Source: Lepidurus packardi
Lineage: Eukaryota; Arthropoda; Branchiopoda; Notostraca; Triopsidae
Direction: 5' to 3'
Assembly (NCBI GenBank): GCA_023053545.1
Contig: JAKZAN010000004.1
Coordinates: forward strand, 2,170,001 to 2,234,000
Length of the DNA: 64,000 bases
Of the stretch, positions 53,555 through 63,161 are shown piece after piece. Position numbers and translations under genes: made by a program. Every line of letters begins with the position of its first letter. The stretch's first letter is position 1. The notes beneath the pieces are model-generated. The model was not told where the DNA came from. It searched no databases and saw nothing but the letters and a program-made list of their open reading frames with translations.

Positions 53555-54772
53555 GTGATCGTGAAGATAGTGTCCCATCGTCTCGCTCGTTCTTGCAAAC
53601 ATCTAGACGACATCATGGACGCCCGCGGCAACCCATTGCCTACAGGTAACCCAAGTACTTCTACTGCCCTTCTCAACCTCCCACCCCTTCCATCGGTGTT
53701 TGCACCCGCCGCTGCACCTACGATGTCTACTACTGGCATCACTCGTCCAACTGCCCCTAGCTTCACGTTTCTAGGACAACCTCTCGCTCTTGACGATTCC
53801 GACTTAATCACCTTCTCCCGTCCAACTACCCCTTCCAATACCCGTAGCAGTGAATCAATCATTGCCATACTAAACCAGATCCCAAAATACGACGGTGGAC
53901 CTCGAATCAAAGACTGGTTAGTTGCACTAAGTATGCAATTAAGCAGCTATCCAGACCATAGTGATAGGATCCTGAGAGCCGTTCACGGAAGACTCGAGGG
54001 AGAAGCCCTCATTTTTTATCGAATGTTGGATGGCCCAACGAAAACTAATTGGGACACCTTTCGAGAATCCTTCCTCACCCGGTTTCATTACCCGGAAGTA
54101 GATGAGCAGGAACCACCTACCCAAGGCTCAACCGAAAAAATAGCGCAATACGCGCAAAAACTACTCTCCCATTCTCGAGATCACGGGAAACTCTACCAAC
54201 GTCTAAACCAAGGCGACGCGGGTGCAGCAACCGCCATCGAGGAAATCAATAAATCAGCTTTCCTCCGAGGCTTAAATGTAGCCCTCAAACCTCTTGTCCG
54301 ACGAGCTCTTGGCGATCAAGATTTGCGATTTGACGAGATTGTCACCCTTGCTCGTACTGAAGAGAAAAATTTTATTCCCCTCCCAATCTTCCCCACCGAA
54401 TTTATGGACACCGCCAACCGCTACCTTCAGCAGATTAGAGACATGGCGGCCGAACAAAAAACTCTCCTGCAGGAGACAAAATCTAGGATCGCTGGTGTTT
54501 TTTCAGAGTTCGAGGAGCCTTATTCCCATCATCCTGTAGCCGCCTTCGATTCCCAACCACCCGGCCCTCCCTCTTACCGTCCAAGTGGTAATGGACAAGG
54601 AAGAAGCGTTAACCCTCGTCCCCACCTGTCACCATCCCACCTTCCTGCCCGAGATGGACGGAATCAAGGTCCTTTCCGCCCCACTTTCCGCCCAGCCTAT
54701 CACCCTTTCCAATCCCGAGGCTTTAACCAACGCCCACAACAACCCATAAAATTTCTTGTATTAAAAACGTGA
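53555..54772 (+). CDS. LTR element C gag (fossil element part)
   Basis: 405 codons, Pro/Thr-rich at the N-terminus. A capsid-like region follows (IIAILNQIPKYDGGPRIKDW, FRESFLTRFHYPE, FLRGLNVALKPLVRRALGD), then a Pro/Arg-rich C-terminus. No zinc knuckle is seen. It ends just before the start codon of the captured gene at 54775. Confidence 0.75.
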   Translation: MIVKIVSHRLARSCKHLDDIMDARGNPLPTGNPSTSTALLNLPPLPSVFAPAAAPTMSTTGITRPTAPSFTFLGQPLALDDSDLITFSRPTTPSNTRSSESIIAILNQIPKYDGGPRIKDWLVALSMQLSSYPDHSDRILRAVHGRLEGEALIFYRMLDGPTKTNWDTFRESFLTRFHYPEVDEQEPPTQGSTEKIAQYAQKLLSHSRDHGKLYQRLNQGDAGAATAIEEINKSAFLRGLNVALKPLVRRALGDQDLRFDEIVTLARTEEKNFIPLPIFPTEFMDTANRYLQQIRDMAAEQKTLLQETKSRIAGVFSEFEEPYSHHPVAAFDSQPPGPPSYRPSGNGQGRSVNPRPHLSPSHLPARDGRNQGPFRPTFRPAYHPFQSRGFNQRPQQPIKFLVLKT

Positions 54773-55380
54773 CGATGTCTGATATTGAAGAGTCTGATGT
54801 TGAAAGCGGTGAGGAGGAGGAAGTAATAGTTGCGGATGAAACGGGTTACACACCCGGTCGCTGGGCTACAATTCAAATAACTAAGGCTCAGCACCTTAGG
54901 AGAATGATCGTGGGAGAGGCAATACAGACGCCCTTTGCTCTGTATAATCTTGGTGTTGATGTCTTTACGAAAATGGACACGCTTTATCAAACACTGGCTC
55001 TTGCTTTCTACACGTGGCTGAACTGCGTGTACACGTATGGTGCTTCCCCTTTGGAAGCCGAACTAGCAGTGGCTTGGTTCTTCGAGCATACGGGTCCGGT
55101 GCATTTTGATCGGGTAACCTACTTGGCAGAGGCAGCGTCCCACGAGTATATAGTAAAGATGTTCAACGCCATTAAGAATGGGGCGAGGGCATTAAATGGG
55201 AAAATCATGCCTACTAACATCTCGTCAGATTTAGCCCTGATGGTCCTTAACAATTCCAAGAAATCTGACGTTGAAAGGACTCCTCCTAACTCCGATGTAG
55301 CGTTGAGCTGTGGAACTTATGCCGACTTGGATGCTGTCTTGGCAGCAGTTATTCCATTGACCGAGATATTAAATCATATT

Positions 55381-55658
55381 TGGATCGTTCACCGGCGTAG
55401 GCTGGTTAAGAGACTTTAGCCGTTCCCGTAGAGAAGCGAAGCCCGGGGAATTCTGGGTAGGTCTTTCTCTACACCCCTTCACCTTGCATCGCCCTTCTCT
55501 AATCCCTCGCACCACCTCGTACCATGACCCTTCCCTTAATCCCCGACAATCCGACTCCCTCGGATCCGGGTACGTGGGTATTTAAGGGCGCGTCGCAGGC
55601 GATCGGATCACCAGTCGTCCTCGGTCGCTCCTGGCTGCACACCCTCCTTCTCGTTTTT
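55381..55658 (+). repeat. DIRS/PAT-like repeat A1
   Basis: 278 bp, identical to A2 at 60244-60521. Contains GGGTATTTAAGGGC, a possible TATA-type promoter. Confidence 0.9.
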
Positions 55659-55668
55659 TATAATCACC

Positions 55669-57209
55669 ATGGAAGGTAGGTCAGAGCCCTTATCCCCGCC
55701 TTCTCCTAGGGTCGACGTATTCGCCACTGCCGATTGCACCCCAGCCCGAAAGAAGTCCAGCACCCGCGACGCCTCAAAAACCAGAGATTCCGCCGGCAGC
55801 TGGAAGCAAGCGTCCTCTTCAGCCAGTTTGCAAGCGTCCTCTACAGCAAATTTGCAAGCGTCTTCTTCTGCCAGTTCGCAAATGTCTGCGTCAGCCAGTG
55901 TGAAGCCGCCTTCTACAACTACGGCCCAGTCCTCTGTGCCTCCTGTCGTCACACCCTCGGCTTCGCCTATTTCTGGTGATCTACTACACGGTCCGGTTTC
56001 GGCAGCGCTGGGTCATCCGCATTCGGCTTGGCCGCCCGGCCCATTCAATCCATGGGGCCACCTCTTCAGTTCGCCTGCTTGTTATCCGCAGCAATTTCTT
56101 GGCGCAAACCCATATTGCGGGATGTCAGTCGCCCCCAATGCGTTCTTACCACACGCGCAGACGTTTTCAGCCGCTCCTTTGCCAGCCGCTCCTTTGCCAG
56201 CCGCTCCTTTGCCAGTCGCTCCACTGCCAGCCGCTCCTTTGCCAGCCGCTCCTTTGCCAGCCGCTCCATTGCCAGCCGCTCCATTGCCAGCCGCTCCATT
56301 GCCAGCCGCTCCATTGCCAGCCGCTCCTTCGCCAGTTGCTCCGGCTCCCGCAGCTGCTCCGGCTTCAGCCGCTTCTTTGTCGGTAGGCTCAGTACCATCC
56401 GCCTACTATCTTCCAACGGGGCCCCTTCCAGCGCCCGCCATATCAGCCTCTTCGGTCCTTCCCTCGTCGGCACATTTCGCGTTTTTTTTTTCGCCTTTCT
56501 CGGGTCTCCCCTCGTCGCGGGACGCGATAATATTCCCGAACCCCCCTTGCCTCCCTTACCAGATGACTTGCGCGCTAAGATCGCGGAAGGCAAGATCGGG
56601 TTACCGTTACCCGAGTTGATCAAGAACTCCGATCTTGAAATCCTGAATGCCTCTAAAGGAAATTCTCCGATGTTAGTCGATCAGTGGGGGGTTGCCGCTC
56701 TAACCCTCTTTCTACACGCGGTCGAAGCCCGGTCCTCGATAAACTCACAGCTCCGCTTCGCTAAAGCCGCCATGAGGCACGTGCGTAATATGTTCCTTCA
56801 CTGGGCAAGATTACAACCCACGCAGTGGAACAACCTCGACCTGTCCGTCCGTCAGCGAGCCGACGCAGGTCCAGCAGCTGCTTCATTCTCGTTCCTCGAA
56901 GACGAAATGTGGCTCGCCAGTCAATCCGCGTCCCTGTTTTCCCAATCGGTCAGTCCCTCGACCCCTTCTCAATTCCCGGGCTGTCGGATGTGTCAAAAAT
57001 GCAAGAAATGGTCCCGGGGCAACGGCCTCATTTGCCGCAGCTTCAATCGCGGGCAATGCTCGGGTGCTTGTGGCTACCTTCACGAATGTTCCTCGTGCGG
57101 AAGCAGCTTTCATAGTGCCAACAAATGCCGCACCACTGGCCGCGGAGATAAACGTAAACGTTCACGGTCGAGATCCCCCCGCAGGCATGGCCTTCGCCCA
57201 AAAAACTAA
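55669..57209 (+). pseudogene. DIRS/PAT-like gag region (fossil element part)
   Basis: An Ala/Ser/Pro-rich head, a run of about eleven 15-bp units (about 56166-56335) encoding a Pro/Ala/Leu repeat, and a C-terminal zinc-binding block (CQKCKKWSRGNGLICRSFN, CSGACGYLHECSSCG, ending in an Arg/Ser-rich tail). The Cys/His block is typical of DIRS-group gag proteins. Confidence 0.75.
56166..56335 (+). repeat. 15-bp tandem repeat, about 11 units
   Basis: The unit GCCGCTCCTTTGCCA has two main variants (CTTTG and CATTG in the middle). The length is a multiple of three, so several frames on both strands stay open through it, creating long spurious frames. Confidence 0.9.
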
Positions 57210-57479
57210 GCCCGCAGCAGCCTGACAGTACGTTATTTTACCCTCCTGACTCTGCCTCTTCGGCTTCGTCTCTCGCTCCCGTTCTCAACGCCGCCCCTCG
57301 GGCGCAGCCCCTCGTTCGCTCTTCTCTCGATTTCCCGGCGACCTCCAGGACCTCATCTCATGCTACGGTCTCCGCTTCCCCAGCTTCGCCTTTCGTCCCC
57401 GTACTCATCGCCGCCCCTCACGCGCAGCCCCTGGTTTCCTTTTCTGGTGGTTCCCCGGTCAATGCAGCGAAGTTTACTC

Positions 57480-59074
57480 GGCTTGTTAGCAAATACATTT
57501 CTCCCGATTTAGCCGCTAAATGGTTGTCTGGTCTTACTATGGGCGTGGACATTGGCTTCATCGGTACCCCACGGTTCGCTTGCTCGGAAAATCCAAGGGC
57601 CCTCTTAGAACACGCATCAGCCGTGGACAGTTACATCGTCAACGAGATAGCCAAAGGTCACGTAGCCGGCCCCTTCCGTGAACCCCCGTTCTCGCATTTT
57701 ACCGTTAATGCTCTAGGTGTCGTCCCCAAGAAACCTTCGGGTATAAGACTAATCCTCGACCTCTCTCGGCCTAAGGGTTCGGCCATTAACGACTCTATTC
57801 CAGACGAAGCTGCCAGGGTCACGTACCACGGCATCGATCACGCTATTCAGCGCCTTCAGTCCCTCGGCCTTAAATCAAAAATCGCGTACATGGCTAAAGT
57901 CGACATTAAGAGCGCGTTCCGTTTAATACCCGTGAAGAGCGCGCAGTGGGCTCTATTGGGGTTCAAATGGCGCAACCAATATTTTTGCGACACTAAATTA
58001 CCTTTCGGCTGCAGATCTTCGCCTCGCATTTTTTGCGAATTCGCAGATTTACTGCGCGGCATCGCTAGAGCCGTGGCAGACTCCGAGGGTATCGACAATT
58101 ACATCGACGATTTCTTCGTCATCGAAGACTCTCAAGAGGAGTGTGCCAGAACACTATCCATCTTCCAGTCCATCTGTGACGATTGTACCATCCCTCTTGC
58201 TGCAGAAAAAACTGTCCTACCCACAACGCGTTTACTTTTGCTAGGTTACGTCCTGGACTCCGCTGCCAATTCCATTTCCTTACCGGACGACAAGTTAGCA
58301 GTGATATCGACTGAACTCGCTTCATTTTCCCTCGCTAGGACCGTTCGCAAACGGACGCTGGAGTCTCTCGTAGGAAAGTTATCATTTGCTGCCACGTGCG
58401 TCCCCATGGGCAGAATTTTCTTGCGGCGAGCCTACTACGCTCTGGCCAAGGTCAAAAACCACAACCACTTCGTTACTATTAACACCGATCTGCGAGCGGA
58501 CCTCCTCTGGTGGAAGAGGATGCTCCCCCTCTTCAACGGCACGGCACCCATTCTCCAGCCAAATTGGTCGCATCCGGGCGTGTTCCATCTCCATACTGAC
58601 GCCTCGGGCACTATTGGATGCGGAGCATGTTGGCAGGACCGCTGGTTTGCCCTACGCTGGTCTCCCGTCCTCGGCGACACCGCGATCTCCATGGCTCGGA
58701 AAGAGGGATTCCCCATTCTCGTCGCCTGCCTGATTTGGGGTGCCTTCTGGCAGGGCAGAAAGATCTTGCTATTCTGCGACAACCTAGGTCTCGTCGAAGC
58801 ATGGGCGTCCGGTTCGGCTCGCGCTCCTCCACTTGCAGCGTTGGTTCGCGAAATTGCTTTAGTGGCTTGTCGTTTTCATTTTTTGTTGCATTTAAAACAT
58901 ATCCCGGGAAAACTCAATGTCGCGGCTGATTGTTTATCGCGGGGAAATCTTGTTGGTTTTTTCCAGGCTCGCCCAACAGCTCGTCCGTCTCCAGACCCCG
59001 TCCCGAACCCGATTTCAGCTTTCGTCACTTCGCCGAGTCCGTCGTGGGTAGATATTCGGTGGAGCAATCTCTAG
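57480..59074 (+). CDS. DIRS/PAT-like reverse transcriptase and RNase H (fossil element part)
   Basis: DIRS-group RT motifs: LGVVPKKPSGIRLILDLSRP, MAKVDIKSAFRLIPV, LPFGCRSSPRIFCEF and the catalytic NYIDDFFVI, then LLLLGYVLDS. RNase H follows with FHLHTDASGTIGCGA, LFCDNLGLVEAW and HIPGKLNVAADCLSRG. This order and style separate it from Gypsy and LINE enzymes. Confidence 0.9.
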
Positions 59075-60036
59075 TCGAAGAAGCTCGGGCTCTACTCGAG
59101 TCATCGATAGCCCCTTCGTCCGCTCGCATGTACGCCTCCGCCGTAAGAGCCTTCTTCAGCTTCTCCAGGGTCATCAATAGACCGCTTCAGCCTGCCGATG
59201 ACAAGATATTAACGTTGTTCGCCGCCCACCTCTTGAGGGAGGGCAAGTCTCCAGACACGGTCCGGTCTTATTTAACCGCGGTCAAGTTTTGGCACTACTC
59301 TCAGGGTTGGCTTTGGGTCGCCGACGCCGCACCCTACCTCACCCTCACGCATCAAGCTCTCCAGCGCAAGCCGCGGTTCATCCAGCGTCGCCTCCCTATC
59401 TCCATCAACGTGATGAAGACTCTAAAACAAGAGATCCGTGTTACCTACCCCGACTCAGCCGTCCAGCGCCTCATTTGGGCAGTGGCCACGATGGCCTATT
59501 TTGGCGCCCTCAGGTCGTCAGAATATCTCCCGGCTACCCGAAAATCCAACCCTCCGCTGTTGTCTCGCGACGTCCGCATCACGGGTTCAGAGGTCACCAT
59601 CCGCATCAAGCGGTCCAAATCAGACCAACAGGGCAAGGGGGCGGTCGTCTCCTTTCGCGCCACGGGATCTTCGGTGTGTGGGTATCGCGCCATCCTTCGA
59701 TATGCTTTATGGCGTCATAACCTGGCGTCGGAGGCGTTCGCCGCCTTCTTCCTCTGGCCGTCCGGCCGTTACTCTCGCGTCGTTTTAACAAGGAACTGGC
59801 CCTACTCCTCCCCCCGTCGTCTGCTGGAGCGTTTTCAAGCCACTCCTTCCGGATCGGGGCAGCAACCGACTTGGCCCGCTCCGGCGCCCCTGATCACGCC
59901 CTCTTACGTCTCGGGCGGTGGTCAAGCAATGCGTATATGCGGTACATTCGGGACCAGAACGCTAACGCTCACTTTGAATAGTGTAACCCCTCATCCCTAC
60001 CTGTTATTCACAGTGTTGGTTTCAATTTGGCTCTGA
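58930..60036 (+). CDS. DIRS/PAT-like tyrosine recombinase (fossil element part)
   Basis: A phage-integrase-type N-terminal SAM-like region (SSARMYASAVRAFFSFSR, DTVRSYLTAVKFWH) and a catalytic domain with the first active-site Arg (MAYFGALRSSEYL) and RIKRSKSDQQGKG. It overlaps the RT-RNase H frame, as is usual in this group. It would insert circular cDNA without making target duplications. Confidence 0.85.
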   Translation: MFIAGKSCWFFPGSPNSSSVSRPRPEPDFSFRHFAESVVGRYSVEQSLVEEARALLESSIAPSSARMYASAVRAFFSFSRVINRPLQPADDKILTLFAAHLLREGKSPDTVRSYLTAVKFWHYSQGWLWVADAAPYLTLTHQALQRKPRFIQRRLPISINVMKTLKQEIRVTYPDSAVQRLIWAVATMAYFGALRSSEYLPATRKSNPPLLSRDVRITGSEVTIRIKRSKSDQQGKGAVVSFRATGSSVCGYRAILRYALWRHNLASEAFAAFFLWPSGRYSRVVLTRNWPYSSPRRLLERFQATPSGSGQQPTWPAPAPLITPSYVSGGGQAMRICGTFGTRTLTLTLNSVTPHPYLLFTVLVSIWL

Positions 60037-60133
60037 CGTCGGTTTGTTTCTCTTCACGTCTGTCAGACTGCTAGCGCGATGTCAGCGAATACAGAAGGTC
60101 GTTAGGCGTTTAGTTTGGAGGGCACGTTGTTTG

Positions 60134-60243
60134 GCGGCTATGTCCCGGGACTTCCGTCCCTAGGGACCCGAGTGGAGCTCCCACCTTTGAGGCCCTAATT
60201 TTTTATGCAATTCATCGGCGCAGCGGCTCAGGGAATCGGCTAA
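60134..60243 (+). repeat. DIRS/PAT-like repeat B1
   Basis: 110 bp, identical to B2 at 60569-60678 and directly abutting A2. Confidence 0.9.
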
Positions 60244-60521
60244 TGGATCGTTCACCGGCGTAGGCTGGTTAAGAGACTTTAGCCGTTCCCGTAGAGAAGC
60301 GAAGCCCGGGGAATTCTGGGTAGGTCTTTCTCTACACCCCTTCACCTTGCATCGCCCTTCTCTAATCCCTCGCACCACCTCGTACCATGACCCTTCCCTT
60401 AATCCCCGACAATCCGACTCCCTCGGATCCGGGTACGTGGGTATTTAAGGGCGCGTCGCAGGCGATCGGATCACCAGTCGTCCTCGGTCGCTCCTGGCTG
60501 CACACCCTCCTTCTCGTTTTT
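60244..60521 (+). repeat. DIRS/PAT-like repeat A2
   Basis: 278 bp, identical to A1. The B1-A2 junction is the internal copy of the element's end-to-end junction. Confidence 0.9.
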
Positions 60522-60568
60522 CCCTCCCTACCCTTACCCATTTTCTCCCCTTCGGACTCTGGGTGGAA

Positions 60569-60678
60569 GCGGCTATGTCCCGGGACTTCCGTCCCTAGGG
60601 ACCCGAGTGGAGCTCCCACCTTTGAGGCCCTAATTTTTTATGCAATTCATCGGCGCAGCGGCTCAGGGAATCGGCTAA
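60569..60678 (+). repeat. DIRS/PAT-like repeat B2 (right end)
   Basis: 110 bp, identical to B1. The right boundary of the element is at 60678. Confidence 0.9.
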
Positions 60679-61591
60679 ACGGTGTTTACCATCACATCGA
60701 CCGCACACCAACGTGTAACTAGGATCTTATGGGTAAAGCCTTCGACATTCTACTTATGGTATGCTCTGATATACTCCGGGTCATCAAATCGCCGGAGATT
60801 TGATAAATATGTTGCTCAGTGTAATTTGACTAAAACGGATATCCCATGGCCTTCAGACCCTACTGTTTTTTCTACAATTTTTGCCCATACCGGCCAAGGC
60901 AAGTCCCGTCTGTATATGAGGGATGCCATTGAGGAATTGGTTAAATCATCACCCCCGGAAATCTTGGGCCTTAAAAATCTAGTAACACAGTGCAAATTTT
61001 TCGGCATGACAAGTATCATCACGTTGCTGGAGGCCATGAAGGGTGTCACAGACTTTCCCTGGAAAAAGATCAACGGTCTCTTTCCCGATGAGTGGTCTTC
61101 CTTCATAACAATCCTTGATAAACTGACCCTACCAAACAACAAAATCGACCCTTATGGTGGGTTTGGGACCATGCGCGAACGGAATGAAGTCGCAGCCACG
61201 AAATTCCCCAAACTAGCTAAGGTGGGGTCTATGGTTTGCATCCGAATTTTGGGAAAATCTTCTCTGACCGATTCTCGCACGTTTATGGACTTCAATGACC
61301 TCGGATGGCAAAAGACTATAGTGCAAAATTTGATCGATAAATACTTGGAGCAACGCGCGGCTTTATCAGCTGATGGAGAGACGCTTGAAGCGAGAGCATC
61401 TGCTAAGTATGATGATGAAATAAAGGGAATTGGCGTTAAGGATATTTCTTAGATGGAGGGGGAAAGGGAGACTGGAGATGAGAGTAAAGATGGTAGGACG
61501 GATAAAAGTTAGAAGACAAACGTTGTGTAATGGGGGTAAAAGAACCCACGGGAACCTGGTCAACAGGTGCTAATCCACCCTTACAACAACC

Positions 61592-61633
61592 AATAAACTT
61601 CTTTCTTCTTTTAAAAAAAAAAAAAAAAAAAAA
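61592..61633 (+). other. AATAAA signal and 21-nt poly(A) tract inside LTR element C
   Basis: AATAAA at 61592-61597, then 15 pyrimidine-rich bases and A residues at 61613-61633. This is the expected 3' end of a polyadenylated RNA, about 140 nt after the stop of captured gene X and directly before the env-like signal-peptide region. Confidence 0.85.
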
Positions 61634-61975
61634 GAAATCCCTTCTAGGACTGATAGCATTTTGGATATGCGTCTTTCTTGTCATGGTTGGACCAGTCAGC
61701 CCAGAGTTGGAATCCCACCGTATAACCCTGGGAAGTATCTTCAAATACGAAGATCAATTAACCCTCACCAATTCGAAGTGGACCATAGTCTCCGATATAG
61801 ATCTTACGCCTTATGACATCATTATGGAAATTTTGGCACAATATCTAAGAAACTTCCGTCCCATAGACACCCACATCGAAACCAAAGTCACGGAATTCCA
61901 AAACTTCTTGGTCTTAGTTAACCTTACCATCAACCGAGAAAATCGCCTATTTACGAAAGATTTCAACGAGATAAA
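61634..61975 (+). other. Env-like N-terminal region of LTR element C, fossil
   Basis: A hydrophobic signal-peptide-like start (LLGLIAFWICVFLVMVGPVS) is followed by LTNSKWTIVSDIDLTPYD, a pattern seen near the start of errantivirus/baculovirus-F-type envelope proteins. The antisense PIWI piece follows. A further env-like stretch (about 62885-63064) lies on its other side. Confidence 0.5.
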
Positions 61976-62880
61976 AAATCAAACTAGAAAATATCCGACG
62001 TATAACAACGCCGCGCTTAGGATTAGCTGGCCTCCCACCCGCACTCATAATGCGAGTGTTCAGACGTTTGTTCACAAGAATTACAACCAACTTGGGATCA
62101 TAACCCGCATTTGTGGCTTGAAAAGCCGCTCTCAAAGAAGCGATCTCCTGCATCTTTACGTATGGAACGTCACCGGACCCTACACCATCGCGATAATAGA
62201 ATATTTTGTCTGGCAACGCGTTATTCTCTTTTTGATACGCCAGAAGAGACTTCCTCATGCAGATTCCGATCTTCGAGCACAACTCTTCGTTGTTTCCATG
62301 CAGTACGACAGTTGAATGATATTTTGTCATAGCTTGGTTAATGGAAGCTATGAAGGCGCCAACGCCGCGCTTCTGCCCCTTGTCATGATATGTGTCGAAA
62401 CCTAAGGCCATGGCGCCGGTAGGCGGGATTCTTACTCGCCACGCCTCGCATCCCAACTTGCAGGCCATTTGGATGTAGACTTTGGTTGCGACAGACAAGC
62501 CCTTCTTCAAAATTCTTCCCGTAATGACCTGGCTTGGAATCGCATTTTCGCACGTCAGGAGTTTCTTAACGGCAGCATACGTATCGGCGCCATGAGACTT
62601 CAAGAGAATCAGTATAAACTCAGGCCCCTTTGGAATAATGTTGGCGAGCTGAGCCACATATGCTTGAGGCATATCTCTCTCCAACGGAAACCTTGTAGCT
62701 GCATTCAGGTTCAGCACTAGACCCATATTTGCCACTCTGCTTAGGCTTCCCAGGAACTCATTAAGCTCTCCTTCCATCATCTTCGGATATACAATGGCCA
62801 ATTTGGTGAGCTTCATAGACGCCAAGAAAGTCTTGCCTCGCCCGTATCTACAAAAATTTCTCTTCTGTGCCCGCATGTTT
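61975..62880 (-). pseudogene. PIWI-domain fragment of a Piwi-clade Argonaute, antisense in LTR element C
   Basis: The minus-strand frame 62876-61947 (309 codons, no stop) matches the end of the MID domain and most of the PIWI domain. It shows IQMACKLGCEAWRV, MALGFDTYHD with catalytic Asp161, NNEELC with the candidate glutamate finger (Glu197/198), and IFYYRDGVGSG with Asp230, followed by KRLNTR. The final catalytic His and the C-terminus are missing, as are the N, PAZ and most of the MID domains. There is no intron in about 900 bp, so an RNA-derived copy is likely. Piwi proteins use piRNAs to silence transposons in the germline. It opposes the element's transcription and lies between two env-like stretches. 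The last about 20 codons of the frame are flanking sequence. Confidence 0.85.
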
Positions 62881-62884
62881 CACT

Positions 62885-63064
62885 AACCTCTCGAGTCTTA
62901 GAAAAGCGGACTGAAATACTGGGAGTAGGATTTTTAGTGTTGCCGCCGAAGTGTACTTTGCAGGCGCCTACGTTTTCGATTCCAGCCACTTACTCCGAAT
63001 ATACCAACGTGCGATCGCAAATTTCTTTTACTCCGGGACGTAGTTTTTCCAATGGGGGAAGTGA
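62885..63064 (+). other. Second env-like stretch of LTR element C, fossil
   Basis: A plus-strand reading gives FLVLPPKCTLQAPTFSIPAT, which resembles the mid or late region of insect retroviral-type envelope proteins. It runs up to the 3' LTR. A weak call on its own; it is supported by position. Confidence 0.4.
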
Positions 63065-63161
63065 TGTAAGAATGTGCTTTTATTCTCCCGCTTATTTTTG
63101 AGTACCCCACCTATATTCTCCCGTAAACACTAGATGTCGCCCTCCACATGCATGAAGCCAT
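63065..63161 (+). repeat. LTR element C, partial 3' LTR
   Basis: The first 97 bp of the LTR, identical to 52994-53090. The next base begins CAGGGTTGTACGG, which looks like the end of another transposon. Confidence 0.9.

Larger units (their letters stand above)
55381..60678 (+). mobile_element. DIRS/PAT-like tyrosine-recombinase retrotransposon with split direct repeats, fossil
   Basis: Arrangement A1 (55381-55658), coding region, B1 (60134-60243), A2 (60244-60521), B2 (60569-60678), the split-direct-repeat layout of PAT and Ngaro elements. A1 and A2 (278 bp) and B1 and B2 (110 bp) appear identical, so the copy is young. Parts: gag with a zinc-binding C-terminus, RT-RNase H, and a tyrosine recombinase in place of an integrase. 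About two breaks. It is inserted in captured gene X of LTR element C. Confidence 0.9.
54775..61452 (+). other. Captured gene X in LTR element C (possible viral nucleoprotein), split by a DIRS-like element; fossil
   Basis: Coding lies at 54775-55380 and 60679-61452, with the DIRS/PAT-like element between. The first part has a very acidic head (SDIEESDVESGEEEE) and a helical-looking body (YLAEAASHEYIVKMF). The second has FPWKKINGLFPDEWSSF and DPYGGFGTM. It is not a gag, protease, RT or integrase. About 140 nt after its stop comes AATAAA (61592-61597), then 21 A residues, so it looks like a captured polyadenylated RNA in sense orientation. Overall size and style suggest a nucleoprotein of a non-segmented negative-strand RNA virus (chuvirus-like is one candidate), but I cannot confirm that; a host gene is possible. 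Confidence 0.5.
52994..63161 (+). mobile_element. LTR element C (Gypsy/errantivirus-like) carrying captured genes, fossil
   Basis: The 5' LTR is 52994-53408 and a partial 3' LTR is 63065-63161, identical over the shared 97 bp. Parts in order: primer-binding site, gag, a foreign-looking gene with its own poly(A), env-like coding, an antisense PIWI-gene piece, more env-like coding, then the 3' LTR. No reverse transcriptase or integrase of this element is recognisable, so it would depend on helpers. A DIRS/PAT-like element is inserted at 55381-60678. Broken; the LTR identity suggests a young copy, though 97 bp is a short sample. Confidence 0.8.

Noticed and set aside
55734-56386. Other plus-strand frames through the 15-bp repeat
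   Set aside because: Same cause: shadow frames of the repeat with no family features.
56066-56623. Minus-strand open frame with many MERLAKERLA repeats
   Set aside because: It is the reverse reading of the 15-bp tandem repeat in the DIRS/PAT-like gag region; the multiple-of-three unit keeps it open.
61530-62315. A single plus-strand frame starting before the poly(A) tract and running into the PIWI region
   Set aside because: It passes through an A-run read as lysines and then through the reverse of the PIWI frame, so it is not one protein.
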